Counted from the stretch's first letter, positions 35,514 to 44,634 are shown. The stretch: 64,000 bases of DNA from Rhizobium sp. ICMP 5592 (GCF_009498525.1 NZ_QSNT01000001.1:423004-487003); one strand, 5' to 3'. Program-made: numbers and translations. Notes: a model not told the origin generated them from the sequence alone.

Positions 35514-37235
35514 TCAATAAGCTGACAGCAGATTCTGCCCGAAATTCGGCTCGACACCGAGCAGCGGCGCAGCACGGCTGACGATGTCGTGAACCATGGG
35601 TGCCGCCGTTTCGGCGGCGAGGTTCAAATTGTGCAGGCCCGTCAGCGGCTGGTCGATGAAGGACAGCACCACATATCTAGGGTTTTCCATCGGAAAGGCG
35701 GCGAGGAAGGAGTTGAAGCTCAGCTTGTGGGAATAGACGCCATTGATCACCTTGTTCGCCGTGCCCGTCTTGCCGCCAACGTGGAAGCCGGGGACATCGG
35801 CAGTCTTGCCGGTGCCCTGTTCGCCGTTCAGCTTGAACAGATATCTGATGACGTCGCTGGTGCTCTTTTTGACGATCATCTTTTCGGTCTTCTCAGCCTC
35901 TTCCTGTGTTCGTGGCAGGAAGGTGGGCTCGATCAGCTCGCCGCCGTCGATGAGGGCAGCTCCGGCAACTGCCGTCTGCATCGGCGTGGTGGCGACGCCA
36001 TGGCCGAAGGCGGCGGTGATCGAGTTGATCTTCTTCCACACTTTCGGCTGGCTCGGCGTTTTCACCTCGGGTAGCTCCGTCTGCATCCTTGAGAGCAAGC
36101 CGAAGCGGGTCAGATAGGTCTTCTGGATGTCCATGCCAACCTTGTCCATCATCTTGGCGGTGCCGACGTTGGACGAGTAGCGGAAGATTTCGGGGATCGA
36201 CAGCACGCGTCGCGGGACGTCGCGGTCGTCGTGGATGGTGAAGCCGCCATAGTGCAGGGGGGTACTGGCATCGAATGTGTCGGTCAGCTTGACCGTGCCG
36301 GTGTCGATGGCCATTGCGATCGAGAAGGTTTTGAACACCGAGCCCATTTCGTCGGTGCCATCGGACATGCGATTTAGCCAGCCCTTGACGTCGGCTTGCG
36401 GGTCATTTGGATCGAAATCGGGAGCCGATGCCATGGCCAGCACCTCGCCCGTATGGATATCGAGGATGACCGCACCGGCCGACTGAGCCTGATATTGGCC
36501 GATCGCCTCCGACACGACGTCGTGTACGATGTTTTGGACACGAAGATCGATCGACAGATGGACAGGCTGCAGGCTGTCACGGCTCGTCATGCCGGCGGAG
36601 GTGAGATCTGAAAGCCCCTGCCCATCGAGATATTTCTCGATGCCGGCGACACCATGGTTGTCGATGTCGACATAGCCCAGAACGTGAGCGGCGGTCCGTC
36701 CGCCCGGATAGAAACGCTTTACCTCCGGACGGAAACCGATTGCTGGAATTCCAAGCCCCAGAACCTCGTTCTGCTGTTTCGGCGTCAGCTGGCGCCGCAA
36801 CCACGCGAAGTGCGATCGCTTGTCGGAAAGCTTTTGATAGAGCGTCTTTTTATCGAGGTCAGGGAATAGTGTCGAAAGCTTCTCGACCGCCTCGTCGACA
36901 TCGACGATATGAAACGGCTCCGCAAACATCGACACTGTCCGTATGTCGGTTGCCAGAAGCTCGCCGTTACGGTCAACGATGTCGGGGCGCCATGCAATCA
37001 CCGGACCAGACGGGATATTCGCCGTATCGACCGCCGGCTGAGAGTCGAAATAGACGAGCTTTCCGCATATGGCGAGATAAGCCATCGTGAGTACGCCAGC
37101 CAAAGTCAGGATACGAGACTTCGCCTGCCTGTTCTTGCGGCCCGATGCCACAATATTGCGCCTTCGTGCCCCGGAACTGAATGTCAATTCCACGAGACGA
37201 CCGCTCTTGATACTGAACGTATGAAGGATCGACAT
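35514..37235 (-). CDS. Peptidoglycan DD-transpeptidase, FtsI/PBP2-like paralogue
   Basis: A 573-residue class B penicillin-binding protein. A basic N-terminus of about 40 residues precedes a single membrane helix (about 42-63), then a pedestal domain. The transpeptidase domain motifs are Ser299-Val-Phe-Lys302 (in DEMGSVFK), Ser354-Ser-Asn356 and Lys489-Thr-Gly491. The family usually reads EPGSTFK, so the EMGSVF version is slightly divergent. It resembles FtsI of the division septum more than PBP2 of elongation. Standing alone on this replicon, far from a division cluster, it is probably an accessory paralogue. It diverges from the GAF-Fis regulator. Confidence 0.88.
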   Translation of the reverse strand: MSILHTFSIKSGRLVELTFSSGARRRNIVASGRKNRQAKSRILTLAGVLTMAYLAICGKLVYFDSQPAVDTANIPSGPVIAWRPDIVDRNGELLATDIRTVSMFAEPFHIVDVDEAVEKLSTLFPDLDKKTLYQKLSDKRSHFAWLRRQLTPKQQNEVLGLGIPAIGFRPEVKRFYPGGRTAAHVLGYVDIDNHGVAGIEKYLDGQGLSDLTSAGMTSRDSLQPVHLSIDLRVQNIVHDVVSEAIGQYQAQSAGAVILDIHTGEVLAMASAPDFDPNDPQADVKGWLNRMSDGTDEMGSVFKTFSIAMAIDTGTVKLTDTFDASTPLHYGGFTIHDDRDVPRRVLSIPEIFRYSSNVGTAKMMDKVGMDIQKTYLTRFGLLSRMQTELPEVKTPSQPKVWKKINSITAAFGHGVATTPMQTAVAGAALIDGGELIEPTFLPRTQEEAEKTEKMIVKKSTSDVIRYLFKLNGEQGTGKTADVPGFHVGGKTGTANKVINGVYSHKLSFNSFLAAFPMENPRYVVLSFIDQPLTGLHNLNLAAETAAPMVHDIVSRAAPLLGVEPNFGQNLLSAY

Positions 37236-37536
37236 TTCTATGCAAATTCAGAGGATTGAGGAGGCAACGAGGGGTTTTCTGTAGGCCTTATTTTTAGGTT
37301 AAGGCGTTTAAATAAACATTAACCGTACATTAAATTTTGTTCACAAAGCTTACGCATGTCTTCCGCTCCAACGGCATTGGAGCCCATTTTCAAAACAGTA
37401 TTCGCCCTCGATATCGTCCCACCCGGCGATATGCCGGTTATATGACTGTTTGCAAACTTAGCTTGACGGCAGTTGTGGCAACGTTACCCTCTCCCGCAAC
37501 TGACAACCGCTTGGGCTTTGGGAGGAGACCGTGGGA
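37236..37536. other. Divergent promoter region between FtsI-like and GAF-Fis genes
   Basis: About 300 bp without a credible gene. The section 37290-37345 is AT-rich with repeated TTAA motifs and is the likely promoter for the FtsI-like gene. A GGAGGAG ribosome site for the regulator lies at 37521-37527. No clear operator is seen. Confidence 0.4.
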
Positions 37537-38505
37537 ATGTCGGACCGCGAATTGCATGCCTCGCAGATCCAGTCGGCCCTGGTCGGAAGTGCAGCTGCGC
37601 AATCGGCTGTTGTTGCATCCTGGAGCCGCTCCATGCGCCTCTATGGGCTCGATCCCGAAGACGGGGCGCCGCCGGATGTCTTGACGGAAGCCGAGTTCAG
37701 GCAGGCGCGCGAGCGCCTGGGATCGCTTGTGCAGACGGCCCAGGCAAGCCTCGACCGCCTCTATTCGGCGGTCGGCGGGGCCGGATGCTGCGTGCTCCTG
37801 GCGGATAAGGATGGCGTGCCGGTCGACCGGCGTGGATCGGCCGCCGATGACGCGGTCTTTTGCAAGATGGGCCTTTGGACAGGTGCTGTCTGGAGCGAGG
37901 AGCGCGCTGGCACAAACGGTATCGGCACGGCGCTTGCCGAACAGCGGGCATTGACCATCCATCGCGACCAGCATTTCTTCAGCCGCAATACGGCGTTGTC
38001 CTGCACGGTCGCGCCGATCTTCGATCATCGTGGCCGGCTGATGGCGGCAATCGACGTCTCTTCGGCCCGTTCCGACCTGACGGAGGATTTCGTCAAGTTG
38101 ATCGCGTTCGCCGTCGGCGAAGCCGCCCGGCATGTCGAGGCCGAGAATTTCCGCCTTGCTTTCCCGAAGGCGCGGATCGTGCTGGCGCAGAGCGGAGCCG
38201 ACCCTTTACAGGAGCGCGCCGCGAACGCCCTGCTTGCCGTCGATGACGACGATCTCGTCATTGGTGCGTCCCGCTCCGCCCGGCATATTCTCAGCTTGAC
38301 CGATGAAGCGCTCAGCCGGCCGCTGCCGGCAGCCGATCTCCTCGGCCAGCGCAAGAATGCGCGGCAGGACTATGCGACGGCCGAACGAAGCGTGATTCAA
38401 CGCGCGCTCGCTCGCACCTCGGGCAATATTTCCGCCGCCGCGATGATCATGGGCATCAGCCGCGCCACCCTGCATCGGAAACTGAAAAAGCTCGGCCTGG
38501 ACTGA
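37537..38505 (+). CDS. GAF-domain Fis-type transcriptional regulator lacking the AAA+ domain
   Basis: A 322-residue protein. Residues about 20-165 match the N-terminal region of AcoR-like activators (SWSRSMRLYGLDPE, then a GAF domain with ERAGTNGIGTALAEQRALTIHRDQHF). The C-terminal 45 residues form a Fis-type helix-turn-helix (IQRALARTSGNISAAAMIMGISRATLHRKLKKL). The central sigma-54-interacting AAA+ domain with Walker motifs and GAFTGA is absent; only about 100 residues separate the two ends. GGAGGAG nine bases before ATG 37537 favours that start over the in-frame GTG at 37531. The next gene is an aldehyde dehydrogenase with a perfect palindrome upstream, the probable target. Confidence 0.85.
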   Translation: MSDRELHASQIQSALVGSAAAQSAVVASWSRSMRLYGLDPEDGAPPDVLTEAEFRQARERLGSLVQTAQASLDRLYSAVGGAGCCVLLADKDGVPVDRRGSAADDAVFCKMGLWTGAVWSEERAGTNGIGTALAEQRALTIHRDQHFFSRNTALSCTVAPIFDHRGRLMAAIDVSSARSDLTEDFVKLIAFAVGEAARHVEAENFRLAFPKARIVLAQSGADPLQERAANALLAVDDDDLVIGASRSARHILSLTDEALSRPLPAADLLGQRKNARQDYATAERSVIQRALARTSGNISAAAMIMGISRATLHRKLKKLGLD

Positions 38506-38553
38506 CCACCAGCCTCGCGTGCGCCGGTGCAGCAGCGATATCGCACTGCGACC

Positions 38554-38571
38554 TGTCGCAAAATTGCGACA
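38554..38571. promoter_or_regulatory. Perfect palindrome upstream of aldehyde dehydrogenase
   Basis: TGTCGCAA (38554-38561) and TTGCGACA (38564-38571) are perfect arms around AA. A weaker related dyad, TATCGCA/TGCGACC, sits just before it at 38538-38552. Two tandem dyads between the Fis-type regulator and its neighbour are what a Fis-HTH regulator would bind. Confidence 0.6.
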
Positions 38572-38724
38572 TCTCAACGATCCTGTTTCATCCCCCGGGA
38601 AGACAGAGCCGCAGCGGCGGCGTCATGGTGATGCCGGTGTCGCGGAGGCGGCATTGTCACGAGTGCACGGTCTTCACCGATGCGGATCCTTGCGTCGCGA
38701 AGACCTCGCCAGGGAGGAAAACCA

Positions 38725-40242
38725 ATGAACAAGGTAGAGTTTCACCGGACCGTCCGGCCGAACTTCAAGAAGCGCTACGGCAATTTCATCGGCGGCAAAT
38801 TCGTCGAACCGAAATCCGGGCGCTATTTCGAAAACACCTCGCCGGTCAACGGCCAGGTGCTGTGCGAGATTGCCCGCTCCGATGCGCAGGACATCGAAGC
38901 CGCTCTCGATGCGGCCCATGCCGCCAAGGATGCTTGGGGCCGCACCAGCGTCGCCGAGCGCAGCCTTTTGCTCAACAGAATAGCCCAGGTGGTGGAAGAC
39001 AATCTGGCGCTCTTGGCGCAGGCCGAGACCTGGGACAACGGCAAGCCGATCCGCGAAACCATGGCGGCCGATCTCCCGCTTGCCGTCGATCATCTGCGCT
39101 ATTTCGCCGGCGTGATCCGGGCGCAGGAAGGCAGCATCTCCGAAGTCGACCACGATACGGTCGCCTATCATTTCCATGAGCCGCTTGGCGTCGTCGGCCA
39201 GATCATCCCCTGGAACTTTCCGCTGCTGATGGCGATCTGGAAGCTCGCGCCGGCGCTGGCCGCCGGCAATTGCGTTGTCATCAAGCCGGCCGAACAGACC
39301 CCGGCATCGATTCTCGTTTTCGCCGAACTGATTGCCGACATCCTGCCGCCCGGCGTGCTCAACATCGTCAACGGCTTCGGCCTCGAGGCCGGCAAGCCGC
39401 TCGCCTCCAGCCCGCGCATCGCCAAGATCGCCTTTACCGGCGAGACGACGACAGGCCGGCTGATCATGCAATATGCCAGCCAGAACCTTATTCCGATCAC
39501 GCTGGAACTGGGCGGCAAATCGCCGAACATCTTCTTCAAGGACGTCGCCGAAGAGGACGACGATTTCCTCGACAAGGCGATCGAAGGCTTCGTGATGTTC
39601 GCCCTCAACCAGGGCGAAGTCTGCACATGCCCGAGCCGCGCCCTGATCCACGAATCCATCTACGACACGTTCATGGAAAAGGCCCTGAAGCGTGTCGAGG
39701 CCATCGTCCAGGGCGATCCGCTCGATCCGGCCACGATGATCGGAGCGCAAGCCTCCAGCGAGCAGTTGGAGAAGATCCTCTCCTATCTCGACATCGGCAA
39801 GCAGGAAGGCGCTGAGGTGCTGATCGGCGGCGAGCGCAATGTCCTGCAGGGCGATCTCGCCGCAGGCTACTACGTCAAGCCGACGGTCTTCAAGGGCCAC
39901 AACCGCATGCGGATTTTCCAGGAGGAAATCTTCGGGCCTGTCGTCTCCGTTACTACCTTCAAGGACAATGACGAGGCGCTTTCGATCGCCAATGACACGC
40001 TTTACGGTCTTGGCGCCGGTATCTGGAGCCGCGACGTCAATACGTGCTATCGCTTCGGCCGCGCCATCCAGGCCGGGCGCGTCTGGACCAATTGCTATCA
40101 TGCCTATCCGGCGCATGCGGCCTTTGGCGGTTACAAGCAGTCCGGTATCGGCCGCGAAAACCACCTGAAGATGCTGGAGCATTATCAGCAGACGAAGAAC
40201 ATGCTCGTCAGCTATAGCCCGAAGAAGCTCGGCTTCTTCTGA
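38725..40242 (+). CDS. NAD(P)-dependent aldehyde dehydrogenase, acetaldehyde type
   Basis: A 505-residue ALDH. It has [20 protein letters not shown] for cofactor binding, the catalytic Glu in [14 protein letters not shown] and the catalytic Cys in [14 protein letters not shown]. The sequence resembles the AcoD/ExaC/AldB group that oxidises acetaldehyde and other short aldehydes. AGGGAGG upstream of the ATG at 38725 sets the start. It is followed by a DUF779 gene, a well-known partner of this ALDH group, and is preceded by a GAF-Fis regulator of the AcoR type, which strengthens the assignment. Confidence 0.9.
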   Translation: MNKVEFHRTVRPNFKKRYGNFIGGKFVEPKSGRYFENTSPVNGQVLCEIARSDAQDIEAALDAAHAAKDAWGRTSVAERSLLLNRIAQVVEDNLALLAQAETWDNGKPIRETMAADLPLAVDHLRYFAGVIRAQEGSISEVDHDTVAYHFHEPLGVVGQIIPWNFPLLMAIWKLAPALAAGNCVVIKPAEQTPASILVFAELIADILPPGVLNIVNGFGLEAGKPLASSPRIAKIAFTGETTTGRLIMQYASQNLIPITLELGGKSPNIFFKDVAEEDDDFLDKAIEGFVMFALNQGEVCTCPSRALIHESIYDTFMEKALKRVEAIVQGDPLDPATMIGAQASSEQLEKILSYLDIGKQEGAEVLIGGERNVLQGDLAAGYYVKPTVFKGHNRMRIFQEEIFGPVVSVTTFKDNDEALSIANDTLYGLGAGIWSRDVNTCYRFGRAIQAGRVWTNCYHAYPAHAAFGGYKQSGIGRENHLKMLEHYQQTKNMLVSYSPKKLGFF

Positions 40243-40273
40243 GCGTCGGGACGGCTGTTCCAAACGCAACTCG

Positions 40274-40305
40274 CCGGAGGCGGAGCAACAGTGTTCCGCC
40301 TCCGG
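40274..40305. terminator. Stable intercistronic stem-loop between ALDH and DUF779 genes
   Basis: CCGGAGGCGGA (40274-40284) pairs perfectly with TCCGCCTCCGG (40295-40305); G-T, C-G and A-T continue the stem to a four-base loop. There is no T-tract. It may attenuate readthrough or stabilise the upstream mRNA rather than terminate fully. Confidence 0.6.
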
Positions 40306-40327
40306 AATGTCTCTGGGAGGAAGCATC

Positions 40328-40669
40328 ATGAACGATCAGGTCAGCGCAACTCCAGCCGCCCTTGATCTCATTCGGACCTTGCAGTCCGAGTACGGGCCGA
40401 TCCTGTTTCATCAGTCGGGTGGCTGTTGCGACGGCTCCTCGCCGATGTGCTATCCGCAAAACGATTTCATCGTCGGAGATCATGACGTCCAGCTGGGGGA
40501 AATCGGCGGTGCTCCGGTCTATATCAGCGGGCCGCAATATGAGGCATGGAAACACACCGAGTTGATCATCGACGTCGTGCCCGGCCGGGGCGGGATGTTC
40601 TCGCTCGACAACGGCCGCGAGGTGCGATTCCTGACCCGCTCGCGCATTTGCGCCGTTCCCGGTTCTTAA
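40328..40669 (+). CDS. DUF779 protein, aldehyde dehydrogenase partner
   Basis: A 113-residue small protein matching DUF779, with the conserved HQSGGCCDGSSPMCYP cysteine motif near residue 30 and a beta-rich remainder. DUF779 genes are regularly adjacent to acetaldehyde-type ALDH genes; their biochemical function is unknown, and the Cys-rich motif suggests metal binding or a redox role. GGGAGGA precedes the ATG at 40328. A strong stem-loop separates it from the ALDH gene. Confidence 0.85.
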   Translation: MNDQVSATPAALDLIRTLQSEYGPILFHQSGGCCDGSSPMCYPQNDFIVGDHDVQLGEIGGAPVYISGPQYEAWKHTELIIDVVPGRGGMFSLDNGREVRFLTRSRICAVPGS

Positions 40670-40688
40670 CCGGCTTTAGAGGCAAGCC

Positions 40689-41039
40689 TCAGTGATATTT
40701 CTGGCGCTCGCGCGTCAGGATGGCGCCGGCGTTGAGGCCGGCGATTGGTTGGGACACGTCGGTCGGGATATTGCCGGAGAGCTGCAGATCGAGATAGCGG
40801 GCGCAGCAGACCCTCAGGAACGAGGTGAAGTTGCCGAGGTCGTGGCCGGCGTCGATCGATTCATGGTGCAGCTTGGTGATGAGCTGGACGACATTCATGC
40901 CATCGCGCTGGGCGATCTCTTCGAGCTTCGACCAGAAGAAGTTTTCCAGCCTGACGCTGGTGACCATGCCGTCGATGCGCAGCGATTTTGTGGTGCTTTC
41001 CCAGAGCCGCGTATCGGCCTTGATGAACAGTTCACACAT
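40689..41039 (-). CDS. Ribbon-helix-helix domain protein (RHH_4)
   Basis: A 116-residue protein with the RHH_4 pattern. A beta strand (TKSLRIDGMVTSVRLENFFW) is followed by two helices (LEEIAQRDGMNVVQLITKLHHE) and a conserved tail (LGNFTSFLRVCCARYL). RHH_4 proteins are common in Alphaproteobacteria and presumed DNA-binding; targets are unknown. It lies downstream of a DJ-1/PfpI gene on the same strand, separated by a GC-rich hairpin at 41052-41079 just ahead of its ribosome site. Confidence 0.82.
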   Translation of the reverse strand: MCELFIKADTRLWESTTKSLRIDGMVTSVRLENFFWSKLEEIAQRDGMNVVQLITKLHHESIDAGHDLGNFTSFLRVCCARYLDLQLSGNIPTDVSQPIAGLNAGAILTRERQKYH

Positions 41040-41051
41040 AGCATCCTCCCG

Positions 41052-41079
41052 GTGCCGCCCCGTGTGTCGGGGGCGGCAC
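41052..41079. terminator. GC-rich hairpin between DJ-1/PfpI and RHH genes
   Basis: GTGCCGCCCC (41052-41061) and GGGGCGGCAC (41070-41079) are perfect arms around an 8-base loop. It follows the DJ-1 stop on the minus strand and sits just upstream of the RHH ribosome site, so it could partly terminate or control translation. Confidence 0.5.
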
Positions 41080-41093
41080 TATCCTAGCAACAC

Positions 41094-41663
41094 TCAAGCG
41101 GCCAGCACAGCCATGAACTGCTTCAGCCAGGCAGGATGCGCCGGCCAGGCGGGCGCGGTGACAAGCTTGCCGTCGGTCACCGCGTCGCTGATGGCGATTT
41201 CGGCATAGGTGCCGCCGGCAAGCTCGACTTCCGGCCGGCAGGCGGGATAGGCCGAACAGGTGCGTCCCTCGAGAACGCGCGCCGCGGCCAGCAATTGCGC
41301 GCCATGGCAGATCGCGGCGACCGGCTTGTTGGCATCGAAGAAATGCCGGACGACCTTGATGACGTTCGGGTCGAGCCGCAGATATTCGGGCGCCCGGCCG
41401 CCGGGAATGACCAGCGCGTCGTAATCCTCGGCGCGAATGGCGTCGAAGGTGGCATTGAGCGCGAAATTATGCCCGCACTTTTCGGAGTAGGTCTGATCCC
41501 CCTCGAAATCATGGATCGCCGTCGCCACCGTCTCGCCTGCTTTCTTTCCAGGGCAAACGGCATGCACCGTGTAGCCGCAGGCAAGCAGCGTCTGGAACGG
41601 GACCATGGTTTCATAGTCCTCGGTGAAGTCACCGGTGATCATCAGAATCTTGGCGCTAGGCAT
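41094..41663 (-). CDS. DJ-1/PfpI-family protein
   Basis: A 189-residue class I glutamine-amidotransferase-like protein of the DJ-1/PfpI superfamily. The conserved Glu is near the N-terminus (GDFTEDYE), and the nucleophilic Cys lies in the elbow [10 protein letters not shown], with the typical [14 protein letters not shown] before it. Members act as glyoxalase/deglycase, protease or stress proteins. GGGAGGAAACGACG upstream of ATG 41663 decides the start although the frame extends to 41759. It precedes the RHH gene in the same direction. Confidence 0.87.
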   Translation of the reverse strand: MPSAKILMITGDFTEDYETMVPFQTLLACGYTVHAVCPGKKAGETVATAIHDFEGDQTYSEKCGHNFALNATFDAIRAEDYDALVIPGGRAPEYLRLDPNVIKVVRHFFDANKPVAAICHGAQLLAAARVLEGRTCSAYPACRPEVELAGGTYAEIAISDAVTDGKLVTAPAWPAHPAWLKQFMAVLAA

Positions 41664-41930
41664 CGTCGTTTCCTCCCTGACACGATGCCGGGAGGATAAC
41701 GAAGGATGAGCTTTCGAGGGTACTAGCGGGATACTACGGACCAAATTCCGTATGAGCACGCCAGCATTTGCTTTCCCTGCGGTATGAACATCCTTGTCAT
41801 CTTGGCGGAAACAGAAGACGCGTCATTCATGACCATCAGTTCGCCGTCATTCGAGAAACGGACGGCCAACGTCTCCAATTGCCATGTCGAACTCACCCAA
41901 GGAATGACACCTGGGCTATCGATGTGTCCG

Positions 41931-43865
41931 TCAGAATTCTTCCCACGCACCGGCTGTCGCCGCAGCACTGCTTGAGCTTCCAAAGGCACCGGCAAGCTTG
42001 GCGCGGAGCGATCGGGCCGGCGAGGCTGCGGGGGCCGACTGCTGGGTGGCCGCGGTAGGCCGCTGATAGCTTCGATCGCTTTGGAGGGTGAACTGGCCGA
42101 GCAGATTGTTCAGGGACGCCACCTCCTTGGCCAGGCTGTGGCTGGCTGCGGTGGATTGCTCGACCATGGCGGCATTCTGCTGCGTTCCCTGATCGATGGT
42201 GTTGACCGCCGTATTGATCTCATGCAGGCCGGTTGCCTGCTCGCGGGCGGCCTCGACGATCGCCCGTACATTGTGGTCGATCTCCTCGACCTCCTTGACG
42301 ATCTGCTGCAGCGAATCTCCGGTTTTCGTCACGAGCTCGACGCCGCTGTGAACCTGTTGGCCGGATGTCGAGATTAGCGCCTTGATCTCCTTGGCCGCAT
42401 GTGCCGAGCGCTGCGCCAGTTCGCGTACCTCCTGGGCAACGACCGCAAAGCCCTTGCCTGCTTCGCCGGCGCGCGCCGCCTCGACGCCGGCATTCAGCGC
42501 CAGGAGATTCGTCTGGAATGCAATGTCGTCGATAACGCCGATGATGTTGCTGATTTCGCTCGACGACTTCGAGATCGCCTCCATCGCGGCAACCGCATCG
42601 CGCATGACGTCGCCCGATTTCTGCGCGCCGATGCGGGCGCGGCCGACAAGCGAGCCTGCTTCTTCTGCCCGCCGGGTGGAGTCTTTGACGGTGGTTGTGA
42701 TTTCTTCCAATGCCGCGGCGGTTTCCTCGATCGAGGCGGCCTGCTGTTCGGTGCGCTTGGAGAGGTCGTCGGAGGCCGAGCGGATCTCGTTTGCGCCGGC
42801 CTCGATGGCCTGGGCATTGTCGCCGACGGCGCGCAGCGTATCCTGGAGCTTTGCCATCGATGCGTTGAAGTTGGCCCGGAGCTGATCGAGATGGGCAACA
42901 AAGGGCTTGTCGATGCGATAGGTCACGTTGCCGTTGGAAAGCTCGGCGAGGCCGGCGGCCAATCCATCGACGGCAAATTGGGTGTCGGCCGCATCCTTGG
43001 CCTTCTGTGCCTCGCGTTCGAGCCTCTCTTTTTCCGAGAGATTGCGGCCGGCATCGGCTTCTCGCTCGAGGCGGATACGCTCGATCGCATTGTCGCGGAA
43101 GACCGACACGGCCGCCGCCATCTGGCCGACCTCGTCCCTGCGCTCGACACCCGATATGGCTTCCTCCGTCTCACCCTTGGCCAGCGACGCCATGCGAGCG
43201 CGCAGCCGCTCAATCGGTGTCGTGATGCCACGGGCAGAGACCAGGAAGGCAATCAGGATTGCCGTGGCAAAGATGATAGCGAGCGCAATCAAGGTATAGG
43301 TGATGGTATGGTCCGTTTGCCCGGTGAGCATGTTACTTTTGGCAGCTATGTTCTTATTGAAGGCATCGAGCCAGTTACGAACGGCTTGCACCTCTGTATC
43401 GATGAGCGGGTCTGCTTGCTTCAACAGCTGGTTGGCGGTGTTGTTGTCATCAATTTTTCCAGCCTTCACGGCCTGATCGGTCAGCGCAATGATATTGTTA
43501 GCCCGGGTCATGAGCGTATCTAAAGCCGCCGCTTCCGCTGGCATGAGACGCTTGGCGTTGGTGAGGCGGTCAAGGAAGACCTTCTTATTGTCGTCGTAGT
43601 CCTTGGTGAACTTCGCCATCTCCGGGTCTTTGGAGCTGTAGGCCAGGATTTGATAGGCATTGTAGCTGAGTGCCATGACCCGTTGGCTTGCACGCGCCAT
43701 CTCCACGGCGGCCGTTTCGTCCTTCGAGATAAAATCGGAATAGGTCGCGACTGTATCCTTGAATTGGCTCGAAACAACAAGCACACCCGTGATCCCGATC
43801 AGGCAGATCGGGATGATGACGGAGAGGACTTTGGTTTTGATCTTGGCATTCTGCAGGAATGACAT
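41931..43865 (-). CDS. Methyl-accepting chemotaxis protein with C-terminal tether motif
   Basis: A 644-residue chemoreceptor. The first helix spans about residues 13-32, a mostly helical periplasmic domain (about 33-188) follows, then the second helix (about 189-211) and HAMP. The highly conserved signalling hairpin is FQTNLLALNAGVEAARAGEAGKGF and VAQEVRELAQRSAHAAKEIK, flanked by methylation helices with Gln/Glu pairs. A long Ala/Ser/Pro linker ends in GAWEEF, matching the xWxxF pentapeptide that tethers CheR/CheB in other receptors. No chemotaxis kinase genes are nearby, so it would feed a system encoded elsewhere. The ligand is unknown. Confidence 0.92.
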   Translation of the reverse strand: MSFLQNAKIKTKVLSVIIPICLIGITGVLVVSSQFKDTVATYSDFISKDETAAVEMARASQRVMALSYNAYQILAYSSKDPEMAKFTKDYDDNKKVFLDRLTNAKRLMPAEAAALDTLMTRANNIIALTDQAVKAGKIDDNNTANQLLKQADPLIDTEVQAVRNWLDAFNKNIAAKSNMLTGQTDHTITYTLIALAIIFATAILIAFLVSARGITTPIERLRARMASLAKGETEEAISGVERRDEVGQMAAAVSVFRDNAIERIRLEREADAGRNLSEKERLEREAQKAKDAADTQFAVDGLAAGLAELSNGNVTYRIDKPFVAHLDQLRANFNASMAKLQDTLRAVGDNAQAIEAGANEIRSASDDLSKRTEQQAASIEETAAALEEITTTVKDSTRRAEEAGSLVGRARIGAQKSGDVMRDAVAAMEAISKSSSEISNIIGVIDDIAFQTNLLALNAGVEAARAGEAGKGFAVVAQEVRELAQRSAHAAKEIKALISTSGQQVHSGVELVTKTGDSLQQIVKEVEEIDHNVRAIVEAAREQATGLHEINTAVNTIDQGTQQNAAMVEQSTAASHSLAKEVASLNNLLGQFTLQSDRSYQRPTAATQQSAPAASPARSLRAKLAGAFGSSSSAAATAGAWEEF

Positions 43866-44120
43866 GGCTTGGCTCGCACGTAATGAAGATCAGGCAATGC
43901 TCTGCGATTGGGGGCTATCGCGCGCGTCGGTGACTGTCTGCTTCGGGGTCGGGGGGATTGATTACAGAGAGGGAGCGTCCTGCTCGTCGCCGATGGCGCT
44001 GTATCAATAAAAGATCACGTTAGCCTGACAAAACCATTAATGAGACCGAATTCGACAGCGATTTATTAAAATGCGTGGCGATTTCTTCGGAAAGACAAAA
44101 CAGCCCGGGGGAGGAGATCC

Positions 44121-44249
44121 ATGTCCGTTGCAACGGCCCGCAAAACACAGGATATGCTGAAACTCTATCAACAGCGCGGCGCCCGCGACCTTCGATATGC
44201 CGGAGTCCGATCTGGTGTCGAGCATGCGTATCACGTCTCGGATACTTGA
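44121..44249 (+). CDS. Candidate 42-aa small ORF with very strong ribosome site
   Basis: GGGGGAGGAGATCC immediately precedes this ATG, the strongest translation signal in the neighbourhood. The 42-residue peptide (MSVATARKTQDMLKLYQQRG and onward) is basic with no recognisable motif. It overlaps the next frame by 53 bases. It may be a leader that couples translation of the downstream hypothetical gene, or the original start of that gene separated from it by a frameshift. Confidence 0.4.
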   Translation: MSVATARKTQDMLKLYQQRGARDLRYAGVRSGVEHAYHVSDT

Positions 44250-44634
44250 CGTTCCTTGGCGGAATGATGAGAATCCTTCGATGTATTGGTACATCTCAAT
44301 TCTCCCGCCATCCGGATGGAATACGCTCTCCGACAGAGAGCGATTGATTGCGTTTTTGAGAGAGCAGTCCGACCTCAAGCAAATAAATGCCATGAGCTTT
44401 GGCGCTGCGGATGGGCGGCCATGGGTCGATATCGCGATTCTGAAAGCAAACTCGCCGGATAGCTGGTCCAGCGACGGCATATTCAGCGCTCACTTCAACC
44501 GGGTCGAAATGGTCTGTTCCGACACCGAACCCCAACACTGGTATGAAGAACTAGCCGTCAGGATCGCTGAATTTCTTCAATGGGATACCGTTGAGGAAGA
44601 TGAGCCGCGACAGATACACGGAAATTCAAAATGA
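44197..44634 (+). CDS. Hypothetical protein, 145 aa
   Basis: I do not recognise it. The acidic protein has alternating hydrophobic segments (MYWYISILPPSGWN, INAMSFGAADGRPWVDIAIL) and an acidic C-terminus (WDTVEEDEPRQ). No signal peptide or membrane helix is evident. The ATG at 44197 has no good ribosome site, whereas a strong one sits at 44121 in another frame. In this frame the open reading continues back to 44161 without a start. A hairpin terminator with T-rich tail follows at 44688. It sits between the chemoreceptor and the OYE gene. Confidence 0.55.
   Translation: MPESDLVSSMRITSRILDVPWRNDENPSMYWYISILPPSGWNTLSDRERLIAFLREQSDLKQINAMSFGAADGRPWVDIAILKANSPDSWSSDGIFSAHFNRVEMVCSDTEPQHWYEELAVRIAEFLQWDTVEEDEPRQIHGNSK

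Noticed and set aside
38674..40329. 551-residue minus-strand frame opposite the aldehyde dehydrogenase
   Set aside because: It is fully antisense to a gene with clear ALDH motifs; its own translation shows no family features.
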